NCBI GenBank assembly: GCA_016290135.1 | Contig: JAEESW010000005.1 | Coordinates: 1-64,000, forward strand | DNA length: 64,000 bases | DNA from: a bacterium | GTDB lineage: Bacteria > UBP6 > UBA1177 | Direction of reading: 5' to 3' | Part shown: positions 46,303-54,452 of the stretch, piece after piece | Numbering within the stretch: position 1 is the first letter of the stretch | How the letters are laid out: every line of letters begins with the position of its first letter | Translations under genes and position numbers: made by a program | The notes under the pieces: model-generated | The model's input: the letters and a program-made list of their open reading frames with translations, nothing else | The model's database searches: none | What the model was told of the DNA's origin: nothing

Positions 46303-46686
46303 ATTTATGCCAGGGCGAAAGAGACAGTTCTTGTGATCGACAACTATATTGATTTAAAAACGCTCGTTCTGCTCAAATCGGCGCGGAAAAATGTTAAGAT
46401 CACGATATTCACTGACAACAAAGGCAAAGGTCTGCATCAAAAGGAATATGAGGATTTTTCCAAGGAATATCCGGACATTGCAGTCACTTTCAAAACGGCT
46501 AACGGAATCTTTCACGACAGATACATTGTCATTGATTTCGGCACGGAAAACGAAACTATTTATCACTGCGGAGCTTCATCGAAAGATGCCGGAAAGAAAG
46601 TCAGCGCAATCACAATAATTGCGGATAGTGCAGTTTATAATCCGTTAATCGAAAATATTTTGAAAAATCAGAAAGTTGTATTGTAA
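46303..46686 (+). pseudogene. ORF6N-domain protein, C-terminal part (after amber codon)
   Basis: Same reading frame as the upstream part, separated only by TAG at 46300-46302. It reads IYARAKETVLVIDNYIDLKT followed by a PLD-like alpha/beta segment (NVKITIFTDNKGKG, FHDRYIVIDFG, YHCGASSKDAGKK). FHDRYIVID-type motifs are known in ORF6N proteins' C-terminal domains. The track start at 46333 (TTG/GTG region) lacks a ribosome site, so it is best read as a fragment. Confidence 0.75.
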
Positions 46687-46690
46687 ATTC

Positions 46691-47185
46691 TTATGGCTCC
46701 GTTTGGTCTCCACCCGTTAAATCGATTACTTTCGGATGTCCGTTCCTTTCTTCAATGAAATGCTTGATGCAAAGTAAAATATCAATTTCATCTTTAAGGT
46801 AAAATTGAAACGTAGACTGTCTTGACCCGCCTTCTGATCTTTTTGTATAATTGATACATAAAAGTTCTTTTCCTAAAAGTTTTTCAATTTTTACAAAATT
46901 TATTTCTTGCATCATTATTTTAGAAGGCCATTTAGATAATGTATAGTCTGTAGCTAATCCAATATGGTCATCAAAAAGTAGAACATCGCACAATATGGTT
47001 GGGCCAACAATTCCTAAATGGGCAGATAACGCATCACTACCGTCAACCAGATTGCATTTAAAAGATTTTATGGATTTTTTTTCTGCCTCAAGCCTTTTTA
47101 CTTCTTTTTGTCTTTTCTTATTATCCAAAATTACACCTAAAATAACGCCTATAAAAAAAATTAATCCAACAATAAAATCTACCAT
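46691..47185 (-). CDS. Small membrane-anchored protein, PH-like cytoplasmic domain
   Basis: ATG 47185 (GGAGGT upstream) is preferred over the longer track ORF. 164 residues. One TM segment (MVDFIVGLIFFIGVILGVIL) is followed by a basic stretch (DNKKRQKEVKRLEAEKK) and a compact domain (GPTILCDVLLFDDHIGLATD, LLCINYTKRSEGG, STFQFYLKDEIDILLCIKHF) whose strand-strand-helix pattern resembles PH/GRAM-like domains. Function unknown. It overlaps the 63-residue ORF by 7 bp and lies at the end of the ankyrin gene run; an immunity-type role is a guess from the context. Confidence 0.6.
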   Translation of the reverse strand: MVDFIVGLIFFIGVILGVILDNKKRQKEVKRLEAEKKSIKSFKCNLVDGSDALSAHLGIVGPTILCDVLLFDDHIGLATDYTLSKWPSKIMMQEINFVKIEKLLGKELLCINYTKRSEGGSRQSTFQFYLKDEIDILLCIKHFIEERNGHPKVIDLTGGDQTEP

Positions 47186-47370
47186 AGTGGATCCACCTCC
47201 GGCTGAACAAACCCAGACTGTTGCCACTTTTCATAAGTCGTTGAATCATAACCGTATTCAGCATTTGCTGGAACATGTGGATTCCTGTAAATCATTGGTC
47301 TTCCAGAACCATCGTTCCCATCAAAGAAAATTGCTTTCAACGGATCCTTGTTCACATAGTAGGGATTCAC
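47179..47370 (-). CDS. 63-residue protein with VDPLW tail, unknown
   Basis: The GTG start overlaps the ankyrin gene stop (GTGA) and its own end overlaps the next ribosome site and start, so it is tightly coupled on both sides. The sequence is rich in Asn, Tyr and Gly (NPYYVNKDPLKAIFFDGNDG, RPMIYRNPHVPANAEYGYD) and ends KWQQSGFVQPEVDPLW. The tail closely matches the remnant at 48675 (FQQSGFPQTNVDPYWY). It may be the end of a larger secreted or toxin-like protein, or a genuine small protein. No family recognised. Confidence 0.5.
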   Translation of the reverse strand: MNPYYVNKDPLKAIFFDGNDGSGRPMIYRNPHVPANAEYGYDSTTYEKWQQSGFVQPEVDPLW

Positions 47371-48665
47371 TCTTTCGCTCCGTTTTTCAAAAGCATTTCA
47401 ATCAATTCCGGTCGTTTTTCTTCTCTCGCGACACTCAAAGGCGTGTTCCCGTCGCAGTCTTTGTAATTGACATCGGCACCCTTCGAAATCAGATAGGCGG
47501 CGACATCGCCATGCCATTTTCTTATAGCCGTAATAAGCGCTGTTTCTCCGTTTTCACCGATAAAGAATTCATAACTTTCCGCTTTACGGATACCGCCTTT
47601 GAACATTTCATCGATCTTTTTGCGGTTGTTTGCAATTCTCCGCAGCAGGAATTTGTCATATTTTTCGTTCGCCAGATCGACCTTAACTGTCATAAGATAC
47701 ATTGCATTCAGAAAAGAAGCCACGTTCTGAGATATCGGATAGTCGTTTTCTGCGAAAGGATAAAACTCTCTCAGTTTCTTCAAGTACTTATTGTCCGTTT
47801 TTTCAAGAATCTCAACAACTTTGTCAAAATTTTCTATATCCTTTTCTTTCAATAAAAGACTGTTGAAACACCCTCGGTTTTCATCCGGTTTGAGCCCTGC
47901 TTCTTCGATCAGATATTGAACGGCTTCCAGACGACCTTTAGCTGCTGCGGCATCAAGCGGAGATGTGAAAATCGTGAATGCGGTGCCGTAGTCCTTTTCG
48001 ATAGTTATAAATCCCTCTTTCTTGACATCTGCACCGTTTTTTATCAGGAAATTTATGATGCCTTCATTACCGTTGTATGCCGCCCACATTATCGGTGTCG
48101 CACCGGTTTCATCAGTAAAATTGACGTTTTCGGATGTGACAACCTTCTTAACTTTTCCGAAATCGTCGGCCTTTACGGCTTCTATCAGACGGTTTCCGGA
48201 GTATGTTTCCAGATCCAGCGATAAAAGCGGTAGAAAAAGCAAAGCAAAAAAGAGAAAAAGCGCAATATATGCAACATGCTTATACTTCGAAAGCAGTTTC
48301 TCCCGCACAACAAGCCCGAAAAGACCGCAAACAGTCCAAAGGACAAAGTAAGCCAAGTCTTCGTATTGCGGAAATGAGTGTGAAACAAAAAATGTGCCGA
48401 AATAAGGTAGCGCAATCCCTGCTAAAATACATGATCCAAGCCATGAATATTTTTTTAGCACTTGTTCTATGCAACTTTTTTTACGAGCTATGATAAATCC
48501 AGCAAAGAAAATAGCAGCACCGGTAGAGATATTTAAATAATTGTAAAGTGAAGTTTCATCAAACAGACCGAAAAGAGATAAAATCGAAAATATCGCTATA
48601 AAAAGCACAAAAAAAGAGGATGTAACAAAAATGTTTCGGAGAGAATATTTAATAAGTTTCAACAT
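47367..48665 (-). CDS. Membrane protein with C-terminal ankyrin repeats
   Basis: ATG 48665 is chosen because the track's GTG start sits inside the GGAGG ribosome site. 432 residues. Four or five TM segments lie in the first 155 residues (NIFVTSSFFVLFIAIFSILS, AAIFFAGFIIA, HVAYIALFLFFALLFLPLL). The soluble part has ankyrin repeats: TGATPIMWAAYNGNEGIINF with LIKNGADV, TSPLDAAAAKGRLEAVQYLI, NGETALITAIRKWHGDVAAY, and DGNTPLSVAREEKRPELIEM. Ankyrin proteins bind partner proteins and are known among immunity proteins of polymorphic toxins. Here it follows a collapsed secreted-protein gene, so immunity is possible but unproven. Confidence 0.8.
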   Translation of the reverse strand: MLKLIKYSLRNIFVTSSFFVLFIAIFSILSLFGLFDETSLYNYLNISTGAAIFFAGFIIARKKSCIEQVLKKYSWLGSCILAGIALPYFGTFFVSHSFPQYEDLAYFVLWTVCGLFGLVVREKLLSKYKHVAYIALFLFFALLFLPLLSLDLETYSGNRLIEAVKADDFGKVKKVVTSENVNFTDETGATPIMWAAYNGNEGIINFLIKNGADVKKEGFITIEKDYGTAFTIFTSPLDAAAAKGRLEAVQYLIEEAGLKPDENRGCFNSLLLKEKDIENFDKVVEILEKTDNKYLKKLREFYPFAENDYPISQNVASFLNAMYLMTVKVDLANEKYDKFLLRRIANNRKKIDEMFKGGIRKAESYEFFIGENGETALITAIRKWHGDVAAYLISKGADVNYKDCDGNTPLSVAREEKRPELIEMLLKNGAKE

Positions 48666-48674
48666 AGACACCTC

Positions 48675-48775
48675 CTAATACCAATAAGGATCTACATTTG
48701 TTTGCGGAAAGCCGGATTGCTGAAAGGGAAAGAGAAAACAAAAACAATAAAACAACAGACAACAACTTTTGCACA
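48675..48775 (-). pseudogene. Collapsed secreted-protein gene: signal peptide joined out of frame to VDPYWY tail
   Basis: GTG 48775 follows GGAGGTCATT and reads as a signal peptide (MQKLLSVVLLFLFSLSLSA). Immediately after, the neighbouring frame reads FQQSGFPQTNVDPYWY and stops, 3 bp before the ankyrin gene's ribosome site. The tail resembles that of the 63-residue ORF at 47179. The simplest reading is an internal deletion that removed the body of a secreted protein and shifted the frame. Confidence 0.5.
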
Positions 48776-48974
48776 ATGACCTCCAGGAGAGAAATGAATA
48801 AAAACATCGGATTATATTCGATTTTTTGGAATAGGCAAATGGAAAGACCTGCATCATCGATCCAAAGAACATCGTTGGAACTCAGTCCTACGGGCCGGAA
48901 GGATCAAACGGCGATTCAGGAAAACAAGTCCTGCAAGATCGACAAATTATCGCAATTCGGTGATTCTATGATTT

Positions 48975-51900
48975 TTATACCTGAAGAATTGCAACGCAGC
49001 GGACATATCCGGGATTATCGTAATACGGGCTGCCGCCTGTAATTTCACCTGTCGTGAAGTTGAAAAGATACGGAATAGATTCTGTCTCGTTTGTATCTGA
49101 AGCCCAGAAGTGTCCGAAATCACTGAATATAGAATGGCTTTTGAACAACTTTCCGCAGGAACAGTCATAAGTATCTCCTCCATACTCAAGTTCAATGGAT
49201 TCATAGCATTGAGACGAGCAGTCGGAATCTTCATCTACAAGAATGCGCACATAATCGTAAACCATCGGCAACGCCCATTCCAAACCGGAATCAGCATAAT
49301 CAGCATACTGTTCATATCCGTATTCCGCTTCGTTAAGGCTGTTGCAGTAAGCCTCCGCCTCACTAAGCGAGTATACAAGTCCCGATTTCTTCGACCACAA
49401 AGAATCCTCATATTTATAGGGGAAATCCGTTTCTTCATCCAGTTTGTCAGGATTTTCGAGAGGATCTTCTGTCAGACGGACGCAGCGTGCCTGTATCTCG
49501 CTTTCCCAATTATAGAAATGGCTGTACAACTCAATATTATCGTTGTAAACATCGATAAAATCGAGTGTCGTTACACCGCCGCCCATATCGTTAAGATCGC
49601 TGCTCAGAAGAACCGCTATATCACTGAAAACAGAGTATTTGCCCGAAAAATCAGGTGTGCAGTTGCCGTCAGCGCAGTCTTTGACAAGAGTGTAGAGCTG
49701 TTCCTGAGTCGGTATGCTCCAGTTGTCCGAACCGCCTTCTACAAGTGTTCCGCAGTATTCAACAGCCTCATCCCAAGTGCCTTTCTTTGAAATCGAGGAC
49801 CATACAAGCCCGTTTTCCGTATCGGTGTAAGGTATAGAAGGAACTGTGATCGAATCGTCAAGAACGCATCTTGCGACAAGATACGGCGCATAGACCGTAG
49901 AGACATCTCCCATTCCGCCTGTTGTCATATCTATTACCCATGCGTTCCACTGGTCGCGTTCATACTGAGGATTAGCATTGGAGAGAGTTCCTGCAAGAAG
50001 AGTTCCGTAGTCACGAAGCGGAGTTTCATGCCCGAGCAGCGCGTCGGTATTACATCCTTCATAGTAGTCATAACCGTTATGCGCCGCAGTAATTCCGCAG
50101 CTTCCGCCTGTCTTAAAGACATCATCCGTGAAAAGAGTCCTGATCTCGTCAATGTTCGGGAGTCTCCACTTTCCGCCTTTCATTTCGCGGCAGTCTCTAG
50201 CGACAGTCGCCCAGTGAACGGATTCGTCTTCAAAAGCATCGTAGTAGAGTCTCTGCGACCATGTGATGCTGCCGGCCCTGCAGGGAGCGTAGCCGTCGTC
50301 TCCGCATTCCGGGATCCCGTCTTCGGGATAAGGCAGAAGATCGCTTCTTACGCAGATGACCGAGTATTCACCGGATTCACTGGAGCCGGCATTCGTTCCC
50401 ATCAAACCTGTTTTCATGTCTATGGTAACTTCGCCGAGATTCCTTGTGGAAGTCGATGTTACGAACAGTTCCGCCGTCATTCCGGGGAAAGAAGAAGCCG
50501 GATTCGACTTGGAGTAGTCGACCAGTGTCGCAAGCTCGTTCTTATTCGGAAGCCTCCAGTCGTCGTGTCCTGCATATTCAAGACTTTCGCAGTATGCAAG
50601 AGCCTCTTTCCACGTTTTGCCGTTTACCGACGTTTTCTGCCAGAAAAGATTGGTCTTTGAGTCAAAAATCATCTCCTGACCGTTTTCATTTTTCGAAGTG
50701 TAGTCAGAAGCCGCGACTTCGCCGTATTTCTCGCCTTTGACACAGAGCAGACCGTTGTAGCCTGACTGTTCAGTGCTGCCGATCCTGCCGGTATAGGTGT
50801 CGTAGTAGAAATTCTCATTCGAAGTCCAGAATGACTGGGATCCTTCCCAATCCACATTGAAATATAGCGATTTGATCTGTTTGCCGGACTCAAGATTGTT
50901 GAAAATATCGTGGTCGGCAATAGTCAGGATCTCGGCAGGTGTCGGCATTCTCCAGCCGCCGCCGCCGTATTCCGCAAGAGTTTCTTCGCAATACGGAGCA
51001 ATATCATCATAGGACGGCCCGCTTTCCGAAGTAACAAGCCAGGTAAGCCCGGTATTATTGTCTTTTATCTGCTGATACGGCGTAACATCATCTTGTGCCT
51101 TTTCAATCTTCTCGAAACTCTTGGGAAGACACGATTTTCTGAAGATGTATACCGCATCCTGACCGCTCATACTGCCGCTTTCAGGGCATTCGCCGAGCAG
51201 TTTGCCGTTTTCGTCGAAGCAGGTCCTGAGACCCGTGCAGACGACCTTGGAATAAAGAGGTTCCGGCTCTGGAACGATGTCTTCGTCAGGAGAAGCTGTA
51301 TCGGTGTCGTCGGTCGGTTCGGGAGTGTCGGTGTCGGTATCGTCCGAAGGCTCGTTGTCATCAGGTTCAACCGGATCATTGTCATCTGCCGGTTTCTGAG
51401 GCTCAAGAAGTATGAAAGTATAAGCCGTGAAGTGACCTGTCGTCATCATTATAGGATCGCCCGCAGCAGCCATCATGATCGGATCTCCCGCTGCACTCGC
51501 CATTATCGGGTCACCCGCAGCAGCCATCATGATCGGGTCACCGGCTGCATTCTGCATGATAGGATCGCCCGCAGCATTCAGCATGATAGGATCTCCCGCA
51601 GCTGTCGTCATGATAGGATCGCCCGCAGCATCTCTGCCTAAAACGGCATACTCGCTGTTTTCGCTGTAGCTCCATTTTCCCTCAACTTCTTTATAGACCG
51701 CAGCGACAACAGTTTTGTTCTCGAAAGCATTTTCTGCAGCGATCGTTATCAGGACCGGCTTCTTGAATACCGTGCCGTCCGGTCCGAAGTTGACGACCTT
51801 GCTCACAATACTGCTGCTTCCGTCAGAATATTCGGATGCATCATAGACCGTCATCGTGATAGTAGTGTCTTCATCGAGAGCACCTGCGGGAATATCGACC

Positions 51901-52061
51901 GAAGTCTTTCCGTCGGAACTTTCGACCGTTCCGCCCTCTTCAGCCGAGATCTCTTTCGAGACTTTCTCGAGATAACCGTTCTCGCCGTGCGATTTTTTCT
52001 TGCTGCAGGAAACAGCAAAGACCGCTGTAAAAATCATGATCATACAAAAAATGCGTTTCAT
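48975..52061 (-). CDS. Giant lipoprotein: ZU5-like domain, AAGDPIM repeats, several DUF1566-type domains
   Basis: ATG 52061 (GGAGGTTAGC upstream) gives 1028 residues with lipobox AVSC (Cys19). Residues about 30-150 resemble a ZU5-like fold (TVESSDGKTSVDIPAGALDE, VVNFGPDGTVFKKPVLITIA). Seven tandem copies of a 9-residue AAGDPIMxx unit follow, then an Asp/Pro/Glu/Thr linker, then about five DUF1566/Lcl_C units, each with W-x-K/S...C and WRxP/WSIP-like motifs (GGGWRMPTPAEILTI, HDDWRLPNKNELATLV, GGKWRLPNIDEIRTLF, SDNWSIPTQEQLYTLV). Probably a large surface adhesin or sensor-like protein. It is the longest of this lipoprotein family here. Confidence 0.85.
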   Translation of the reverse strand: MKRIFCMIMIFTAVFAVSCSKKKSHGENGYLEKVSKEISAEEGGTVESSDGKTSVDIPAGALDEDTTITMTVYDASEYSDGSSSIVSKVVNFGPDGTVFKKPVLITIAAENAFENKTVVAAVYKEVEGKWSYSENSEYAVLGRDAAGDPIMTTAAGDPIMLNAAGDPIMQNAAGDPIMMAAAGDPIMASAAGDPIMMAAAGDPIMMTTGHFTAYTFILLEPQKPADDNDPVEPDDNEPSDDTDTDTPEPTDDTDTASPDEDIVPEPEPLYSKVVCTGLRTCFDENGKLLGECPESGSMSGQDAVYIFRKSCLPKSFEKIEKAQDDVTPYQQIKDNNTGLTWLVTSESGPSYDDIAPYCEETLAEYGGGGWRMPTPAEILTIADHDIFNNLESGKQIKSLYFNVDWEGSQSFWTSNENFYYDTYTGRIGSTEQSGYNGLLCVKGEKYGEVAASDYTSKNENGQEMIFDSKTNLFWQKTSVNGKTWKEALAYCESLEYAGHDDWRLPNKNELATLVDYSKSNPASSFPGMTAELFVTSTSTRNLGEVTIDMKTGLMGTNAGSSESGEYSVICVRSDLLPYPEDGIPECGDDGYAPCRAGSITWSQRLYYDAFEDESVHWATVARDCREMKGGKWRLPNIDEIRTLFTDDVFKTGGSCGITAAHNGYDYYEGCNTDALLGHETPLRDYGTLLAGTLSNANPQYERDQWNAWVIDMTTGGMGDVSTVYAPYLVARCVLDDSITVPSIPYTDTENGLVWSSISKKGTWDEAVEYCGTLVEGGSDNWSIPTQEQLYTLVKDCADGNCTPDFSGKYSVFSDIAVLLSSDLNDMGGGVTTLDFIDVYNDNIELYSHFYNWESEIQARCVRLTEDPLENPDKLDEETDFPYKYEDSLWSKKSGLVYSLSEAEAYCNSLNEAEYGYEQYADYADSGLEWALPMVYDYVRILVDEDSDCSSQCYESIELEYGGDTYDCSCGKLFKSHSIFSDFGHFWASDTNETESIPYLFNFTTGEITGGSPYYDNPGYVRCVAILQV
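51441..51629 (-). repeat. Seven tandem 27-bp repeats (AAGDPIM units)
   Basis: On the minus strand, GCGGGCGATCCTATCATG-like units repeat seven times with a 27-bp period, coding AAGDPIM plus two variable residues. The units differ at synonymous positions (GGATC/GGGTC, CCCGC/CCGGC), so the array is not freshly expanded. Confidence 0.9.
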
Positions 52062-52133
52062 GCTAACCTCCATAAAAAAGTCCTTATATTATCTGTATAA
52101 AGCAGATTTTTTCAAGAAAAAAAATGACGCGGT

Positions 52134-54149
52134 TCAGCCGTTATTCTTCAGTCTGGAGAGCATCTCCTTAAGCATTTCCGCAGTATCAGCGGGCGGCTTG
52201 CCGTATTTTCCGCTGCTGAGATCAGCCTCTCTGACAAAGACCGAAGGTTCAGTGTTTCTGCTCTTGCCTCTGAATGAGACCGTTTCCGGGATCGTGATGA
52301 CGAGCAGTTTTTTTGCCCTGGTGAAAGCAACGTATGCAAGCCTCCGCTCTTCCTCTATATTCGACTCTTCTATCGCAAGGTGGTTGGGAAATCCCCCCTG
52401 ATAAAATCCCGGAATGAAAACTCTGTCGAATTCGAGCCCTTTCGCGCTGTGGGCTGTGATTATAGTGACCTTTCCCTCCCTGCTTTCCTCCTCTCCGCTG
52501 CCCAAAAGCGAGACATTGTTCACAAAACGGGCAAAAAACGAGCGCGCGGTCCTGTGTTCCGGAAGTGTCGGATCTGTCGAAACAGCATCAAAAAAAGCCG
52601 AGATATTGTCGAGTTTTATCCTTGCGACATCTTCGCTTTCGGCACTTTTCCTTATCTCATTCTCGATCCCTATCCGCTTCACCAGAAAGGCTGTGAACTG
52701 CATCGGGTCAGCCGATTCGAATTTTTCCCTGAGCTCATGGAGCAGAACTGAAAAACCGCCGAGAGCTGAAGCCTGTTCCGTGCTGAAAAGAGTCCTGTAG
52801 ATCATGAAATCGTCAACGAGCTGCAATGGGGTAAGTTTCATGGAATCAGAGACGGAAAAAAACTTTTCCATCGTCCCGCTCCCTATCCCTCTGGACGGAT
52901 AGTTGATTATCCTGCGGAGATCGATATCGTCGTGCGGATTGAGGAGGATCCTGATGTAGGCAAGAATATCCTTGATCTCCTTGTTTTCAAAGAAGCGGCT
53001 GCCGCCGACAACGACGAACGGTATGCCAAGCTGCGAAAAAGCCACTTCAAAAAAGCGGGTCTGAAAATTGGCCCGCACTATGACCGCGACATCGTTGTAT
53101 CTTATCCCTTCGGACGACTTCCATTTCATTATTTCCTGAGCAGTGAAATCGGCTTCATCCTTTTCATTCGGCCTTTTTACGACTTTTATCCCTTCCCCGG
53201 CCTCTCCTTTTCTTGACGAAAAGCACCTTTTCGGGCTGCGTTTGCTGTTGTGGGCGATGAGTTTTCCCGCAGTGTCGACGATCTCGCTGATCGATCTGTA
53301 GTTCTCTTCAAGTTTCACGATCGTGACATTTTCGAAATCGCGTTCGAAATTGAGGATATTTTCGACATTGGCACCGCGCCAGCTGTAGATGCTCTGGTCA
53401 TCGTCACCGACAACGCAGATGTTTTTGTGGACCGAAGAGAGAAGTTTCACGAACTCGAACTGTGAAGGGTTTGTGTCCTGATACTCATCAACCATTATAT
53501 ATTTGTATTTTGAAGCATATTTAAGCCGGACAGATTCGTCATTTTTCAGGAGTCCTACCGGGAGCGCTATCAGATCGTCGAAATCAAGCGCGGCACGCAC
53601 CTTCATCGCCCTGCAGTATGAATCGAAAAGCCTGTTGGCAACGGCGTTTGTGAGGTTGGAAACAAGAAACGAGCTCTTTTCCCTGAGCGTAGGATCGTTC
53701 TTTATTTTCGATATCGCAGAAACTATCGCCTGGGCGGAAAAACGGTCGGGAGAGATCCTTTCGTCAGCCATGACACGTTTCATAAGTTCGCACTGCTCGT
53801 AAGGAGAATATATCGTAAAATCACCAGGATAGTCTATTTTATCGTACTCTGAACGCAGGATCGAAAGACCGAGCGAATGGAAAGTGCAGATGGTAAGTCC
53901 GGAACTCTTTTCGTCCGAATCGAGCAAAGTCTCCAGCCTCTGGCGCATCTCACGAGCCGCCTTGTTCGTGAAAGTCACCGCGAGAATGTTCTCAGACCTG
54001 ACCCCTTTTCCTTCGACAAGCCAAGCTATCCTGTGCGTTATAACGCGTGTTTTTCCTGAACCTGCTCCGGCAAAGACAAGAACGGCCCCTTCGGTCGTTT
54101 TTACCGCTGTTTCCTGCGGTCTGCTCAGATTTTTATCCACTTTATTCAA
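52134..54149 (-). CDS. UvrD/Rep/PcrA-type DNA helicase
   Basis: The track start TTG 54161 lies inside the likely ribosome site; TTG 54149, with GGAG six bases upstream, is preferred, giving 671 residues. Motifs: Q RPQETAVK, I VFAGAGSGKTRVITHRIAWL, Ia LAVTFTNKAAREM, II IMVDEYQDTN, III CVVGDDDQSIYSWRGANVEN, IV LEENYRS, V TIITAHSAKGLEFDRVFIPGF, VI EEERRLAYVAFTRAKKLLVI. It is closer to canonical Rep/PcrA than the 36617 paralogue and is probably the housekeeping 3'-5' repair helicase. The C-terminal PcrA-type tail is short. Confidence 0.93.
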   Translation of the reverse strand: MNKVDKNLSRPQETAVKTTEGAVLVFAGAGSGKTRVITHRIAWLVEGKGVRSENILAVTFTNKAAREMRQRLETLLDSDEKSSGLTICTFHSLGLSILRSEYDKIDYPGDFTIYSPYEQCELMKRVMADERISPDRFSAQAIVSAISKIKNDPTLREKSSFLVSNLTNAVANRLFDSYCRAMKVRAALDFDDLIALPVGLLKNDESVRLKYASKYKYIMVDEYQDTNPSQFEFVKLLSSVHKNICVVGDDDQSIYSWRGANVENILNFERDFENVTIVKLEENYRSISEIVDTAGKLIAHNSKRSPKRCFSSRKGEAGEGIKVVKRPNEKDEADFTAQEIMKWKSSEGIRYNDVAVIVRANFQTRFFEVAFSQLGIPFVVVGGSRFFENKEIKDILAYIRILLNPHDDIDLRRIINYPSRGIGSGTMEKFFSVSDSMKLTPLQLVDDFMIYRTLFSTEQASALGGFSVLLHELREKFESADPMQFTAFLVKRIGIENEIRKSAESEDVARIKLDNISAFFDAVSTDPTLPEHRTARSFFARFVNNVSLLGSGEEESREGKVTIITAHSAKGLEFDRVFIPGFYQGGFPNHLAIEESNIEEERRLAYVAFTRAKKLLVITIPETVSFRGKSRNTEPSVFVREADLSSGKYGKPPADTAEMLKEMLSRLKNNG

Positions 54150-54452
54150 ACTTAGCTCCAATTAACAATAATTAGCGGCTAATCAAGTAAAATATGATAG
54201 TTTTTCCACATTTTTTCAACATTATTGAGATTTTTATTCAACTATATGATTTTTCCACAAAAAATCCTTAGTGAGAGCAGACAACACACTGATTTTACTA
54301 AGCAAAACAGTTGCACAGTTTTTTGTGCACACAAAGGAAGCCCTTGATATCCTAGCATATTTCGGGCAAAAAAAGGGGGTTTTGCAACACAAATGTGGAA
54401 AACTTGCACGAGTGTCGAAAATCGTCAAAAAACGCTGTATTTCCGTCATGTT
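54150..54452. other. Gene-free AT-rich stretch upstream of the helicase
   Basis: Just over 300 bp with no credible gene. It contains three copies of TTTTCCACA in either orientation (about 54202, 54250 and 54394), short A/T runs and GTTTTTTGTGCACAC. These weakly resemble DnaA-box neighbourhoods but do not match TTATNCACA. It includes the helicase promoter and the 3' flank of the gene at 54453. Confidence 0.5.

Noticed and set aside
48698-49042. 114-residue plus-strand ORF between the ankyrin gene and the giant lipoprotein
   Set aside because: No ribosome site, low-complexity Arg/Asn-rich composition, and it overlaps the fossil signal peptide and the 3' end of the lipoprotein gene on the other strand.
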